From Syntrophomonadaceae bacterium (lineage in GTDB: Bacteria > Bacillota > Dethiobacteria > DTU022), in assembly GCA_007127255.1 (NCBI GenBank), contig SKZS01000005.1, positions 1 through 8,022 of the forward strand: a stretch of 8,022 bases of DNA, in the 5' to 3' direction. The position numbers and the translations under genes are program-made. Of the stretch, positions 5,594 through 8,022 are shown piece after piece. Numbering within the stretch: the first letter of the stretch is position 1; every line of letters starts with the position of its first letter. A model generated the notes under the pieces. The model ran no database searches. It worked only from the letters and a program-made list of their open reading frames with translations, and was not told the origin of the DNA.

Positions 5594-8022
5594 GGTTTAT
5601 CGAAAATTGCGGTTAAAAGACCAGTGGCGACAGCCACTATATTATTGTTAATTTTGCTGATCGGGATGGTTTCTTTATACCAGAGCCCCCTTGATCTGCT
5701 TCCGGATATTCAGCCCCCGGTTTTGGCTATCATTACTGCTTTTCCGGGCAGTTCACCCCAGGAAACATTAGAATTAGTTACCAGACCTGTTGAAGAAGGA
5801 GTATCTGCAGTTAGTGGCCTTACTAACATCAGTTCTATTTCGCAGGAGAGCGTCTCAATCGTAATCATGCAGTTTGACTGGGATATAAATGTTAAAGATA
5901 TTCGGGAAGATGTAAATGTACGCATGGATTTGCTTTCCCTGCCTGATGAAGTCCAGCGTCCGATGATTTTAGAATTTGATCCGACCCTGATGCCGATCAT
6001 GAGTGTTTCAGCAAGCGGTGGCGATGATGCGGTTAAACTTACAGAGTGGTTGGAAGATACAGCCTCTCCCCGGCTGGAGTCCTTGCCCGGTGTAGCCAGT
6101 GTGCAGATCCGGGGTGGCGCCAAACAGGATGTCTTTATCAGAACTTCACCGGAGATCATGGATCAGTATGAAGTATCATTTGATCAAATTGCCAATGTGC
6201 TCAGGGCCAGCCTGATTGATCTTCCGGCCGGTATTATCGATCTTGAAGACCGTCAGGTCAGAGTTCGTTTCCTCGGCCGTTATGCTGAAAGTGAAATGCT
6301 ATCAGATTTAGTGGTTGGCTTTCAAATTGATCAGGAAGAATTAGAAGAGATGCTCGGGCAGGAAATTGATATTAACCTCAACCGGATGCTGGCCAGGCAA
6401 AATGATTTTTTATCAGGCAGGCAGTCAGGTGCTGGTGATGGCATCTTTTCCCGGGTTCCTGTACGAGAAATATATATAGATGACATATTAAACTTTGACC
6501 AGGCTATTGTTGCCGCTGGCAGTCTTCATGTTCCGGTTAATGCCAGCTGGGCGTCTGGAAACGAAGAAGATCTTGAAAACAGGCTGCGAATATTTACCGC
6601 GAACCCTCATGTAACTTACGAAGAAAATAACCGAACCCTGCAGCTTTCTTTGTCTTCCCTGGGCCGTTCAAGACTTAACAGTGAAAGTGGCCTGTTTAAT
6701 CTACCTACTGCTGAGACTGTCCGTCTTGAAGATGTCTGGATCATCGAGCAGGCCCAATGGGACAACAATCGGGTTATTCTACCGATAGATCCTTCCAGCC
6801 TGGAAGATTTAAATATTAGTGCTGAAGATCTGGCCCAGCTGGTTAAAGAAAATCCCCTGGTGACGGGAAGCGGCAACAACTATTTGTTAGTCAGTTTTCA
6901 TGAAAATTGGGAAAATATACGCCGCGAGCCGATAGTATCTTTGCCAGATCTCGAAACCTGGTCTTCAGATATACAGGGTGATTTTGAAAGCGGCCTCGAC
7001 AGTGCTTCAAGTCAGCTCGAAGAAGGCTTAATTGACCTGGCCACCGCTGCAGTCCTTGGTTCTATGAACCAGGGGGGAGCAGGTTTTGGGGGCTTTGAAT
7101 TAGGTGAGGATTTTCCGATTAATACCGTGTCTCTCGGTATGGTTGCCAGCATAGAACAAGATACTTACAGCCCGGAATCGATTGCCCGCTTTAATCAACA
7201 ACCGAGTATCAGTGTCGTTTTTCAAAAAGAAGGCGATGCCAATACTGTAATGGTTGCCCGTCAGATCAGAGATGCTCTCGATACGCTTTCAGAAGAGAGT
7301 ATCGGCGAATTTTCACAAATTAATTTTGATGTTGTTATGGACCAGGGTGAAGAGATCGAAATAGCCCTGGCTGATTTAGCCTGGTCGCTTTTAGGCGGTG
7401 CTGCCCTGGCCATTCTTGTCCTAATTCTTTTCCTGCGCAACTGGCGTACAACCATGTTTATCGGAATTAGCATTCCCGCAGCAGTTATTGCCACCTTTAC
7501 ACTGCTGTACTTTACCAACATAAGTATAAACCTGATGACTTTAGGCGGCCTGGCCCTCGCTGCAGGCATGCTTGTTGATAATGCCATTGTAGTCAGCGAA
7601 AACATATTCAGGCGCTACCAGCAAGGAGAAAACCCTACCGACGCGGCGGTTAACGGGGCCCAGGAGGTAGCAGGCGCCATAACTGCCTCAACTTTAACTA
7701 CAATCAGCGTTTTCTTCCCTGTTGTTTTCTTAAGCGGTCTGGCCGGCCAACTCTTCTGGGAATTTGCTCTTACCGTTGCCTGTGCTATTTTAGCATCGCT
7801 GCTGATAGCTCTGACTGTCATACCTTTGCTGGCATCGCGATCTTTACGATTGCGCAGTCAAAGAGAAGTTAATCAAACCCATGAGCCCCGAATGCGGGGT
7901 TACCGTAAAGCGCTTACCTATGCCGTCCGTTATCCCTGGTGGGTGGTGATTTTTGCCCTGGTTTTTGTCGGGATTGGGGCACTCGGTTTTACTACCCTTG
8001 GAACAGAGCTGTTTCCGTCAAC
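5591..8022 (+). CDS. RND-family efflux transporter permease, N-terminal part with enlarged first loop (runs off right edge)
   Basis: The frame is open for 810 complete codons with no stop. Helix 1 (about 11-29) leads to PLDLLPDIQPPVLAIITAFP and PQETLELVTRPVEEGVSAVSGL, the normal opening of the RND porter domain. Helices 2-6 follow from about residue 598: SLLGGAALAILVLILFL, FIGISIPAAVIATFTLLYF, a helix with GMLVDNAIVVSENIF, STLTTISVFFPVVFLSGLAG and ACAILASLLIALTVIPLLAS. Helix 7 (783-803) ends in TTLGTELFPS, the usual start of the second half. In the proton-relay helix the AcrB D407-D408 pair is D663-N664 here. RND pumps are trimeric proton-driven exporters of drugs, lipids or other compounds; the substrate is unknown. 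The first loop is about 570 residues, against about 310 in AcrB, because of an insert at 241-510. No membrane fusion protein or outer-membrane partner gene precedes it, though one could follow beyond the window. Confidence 0.92.
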   Translation, partial: MGLSKIAVKRPVATATILLLILLIGMVSLYQSPLDLLPDIQPPVLAIITAFPGSSPQETLELVTRPVEEGVSAVSGLTNISSISQESVSIVIMQFDWDINVKDIREDVNVRMDLLSLPDEVQRPMILEFDPTLMPIMSVSASGGDDAVKLTEWLEDTASPRLESLPGVASVQIRGGAKQDVFIRTSPEIMDQYEVSFDQIANVLRASLIDLPAGIIDLEDRQVRVRFLGRYAESEMLSDLVVGFQIDQEELEEMLGQEIDINLNRMLARQNDFLSGRQSGAGDGIFSRVPVREIYIDDILNFDQAIVAAGSLHVPVNASWASGNEEDLENRLRIFTANPHVTYEENNRTLQLSLSSLGRSRLNSESGLFNLPTAETVRLEDVWIIEQAQWDNNRVILPIDPSSLEDLNISAEDLAQLVKENPLVTGSGNNYLLVSFHENWENIRREPIVSLPDLETWSSDIQGDFESGLDSASSQLEEGLIDLATAAVLGSMNQGGAGFGGFELGEDFPINTVSLGMVASIEQDTYSPESIARFNQQPSISVVFQKEGDANTVMVARQIRDALDTLSEESIGEFSQINFDVVMDQGEEIEIALADLAWSLLGGAALAILVLILFLRNWRTTMFIGISIPAAVIATFTLLYFTNISINLMTLGGLALAAGMLVDNAIVVSENIFRRYQQGENPTDAAVNGAQEVAGAITASTLTTISVFFPVVFLSGLAGQLFWEFALTVACAILASLLIALTVIPLLASRSLRLRSQREVNQTHEPRMRGYRKALTYAVRYPWWVVIFALVFVGIGALGFTTLGTELFPS
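6311..7120 (+). other. Extra ~270-residue segment in the RND docking (funnel) region
   Basis: This stretch (residues about 241-510) lies between two recognisable RND landmarks. Before it is LPAGIIDLEDRQVRVRFLGR...DLVV (214-241). After it is TVSLGMVASIEQ...SIARFNQQPSISVVF (512-542), equivalent to the AcrB strand that ends the first docking subdomain. The segment is acidic and mostly non-hydrophobic, so it should be extracytoplasmic. It contains two similar repeats and ends with a possible coiled helix (about 460-480) and a Gly-rich linker (GGAGFGGF, 495-502). No known domain is recognised in it. Confidence 0.65.
6470..6898 (+). repeat. Tandem ~83-residue protein repeat within the RND insert
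   Basis: Residues 294-353 (6470-6649) align with residues 377-436 (6719-6898) at a constant offset of 83. Identical pairs are D298/D381, Q304/Q387, A305/A388, P315/P398, S319/S402, N338/N421, P339/P422, V341/V424, T342/T425, N346/N429, N347/N430 and L350/L433, with many conservative pairs between (for example LHVPVNAS against VILPIDPS). No DNA-level repeat is evident, so the duplication would be old. The alignment was done by eye and has no statistical support. Confidence 0.55.

Noticed and set aside
5710..7821. Several minus-strand open frames across the transporter (5710-6159, 6616-6879, 7261-7605, 7615-7821)
   Set aside because: They are antisense shadows of a continuous plus-strand RND frame; their translations are low-complexity Ser/Arg/Ala-rich and have no family resemblance.
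5591..8022. Frameshift or gene fusion as the cause of the oversized first loop
   Set aside because: Codon-by-codon reading shows one continuous frame with RND landmarks on both sides of the extra segment, and no internal start or stop that would suggest a fused separate gene.

Overview
The window looks like part of a chromosome from an anaerobic, fermentative Firmicute, probably a clostridial or Syntrophomonas-like lineage. This is inferred from four things: strong purine-rich Shine-Dalgarno sites before every gene, two TTG starts with good ribosome binding sites, moderate GC content, and a butyrate kinase / phosphate butyryltransferase pair. No rRNA, tRNA, CRISPR array, insertion sequence or phage gene is visible, and the taxonomic placement is not proven.

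Layout. Bases 1-195 hold the first 65 codons of a minus-strand gene for a membrane-anchored protein that runs off the left edge. A divergent intergenic region (196-485) follows, with weak promoter candidates on both strands, three AATATC repeats and a perfect 12-bp palindrome. Four plus-strand genes (486-5470) then lie 26-55 bp apart with no visible terminator between them, and probably form one transcript. They encode a six-helix haem/FAD/NAD(P) oxidoreductase of the ferric reductase / NADPH oxidase type, a YtcJ-like metal-dependent amidohydrolase, butyrate kinase (buk) and phosphate butyryltransferase (ptb). The last two convert acyl-CoA to acyl-phosphate and then to fatty acid plus ATP. The first two may add a membrane redox step and a hydrolysis step, but nothing in the sequence proves a shared pathway.

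After a 120-bp gap, which carries an extended -10 promoter with a TetR-type palindrome just downstream, a large RND-family transporter gene begins at a TTG codon (5591). It stays open to the right edge, giving 810 complete codons without a stop. It is the most unusual object in the window. Its first extracytoplasmic loop is about 570 residues instead of the roughly 310 of AcrB. The extra ~270 residues fall where AcrB has its docking (funnel) subdomain, and they contain what looks like an ~83-residue tandem duplication. A motif in that duplication resembles the normal RND strand that follows it.
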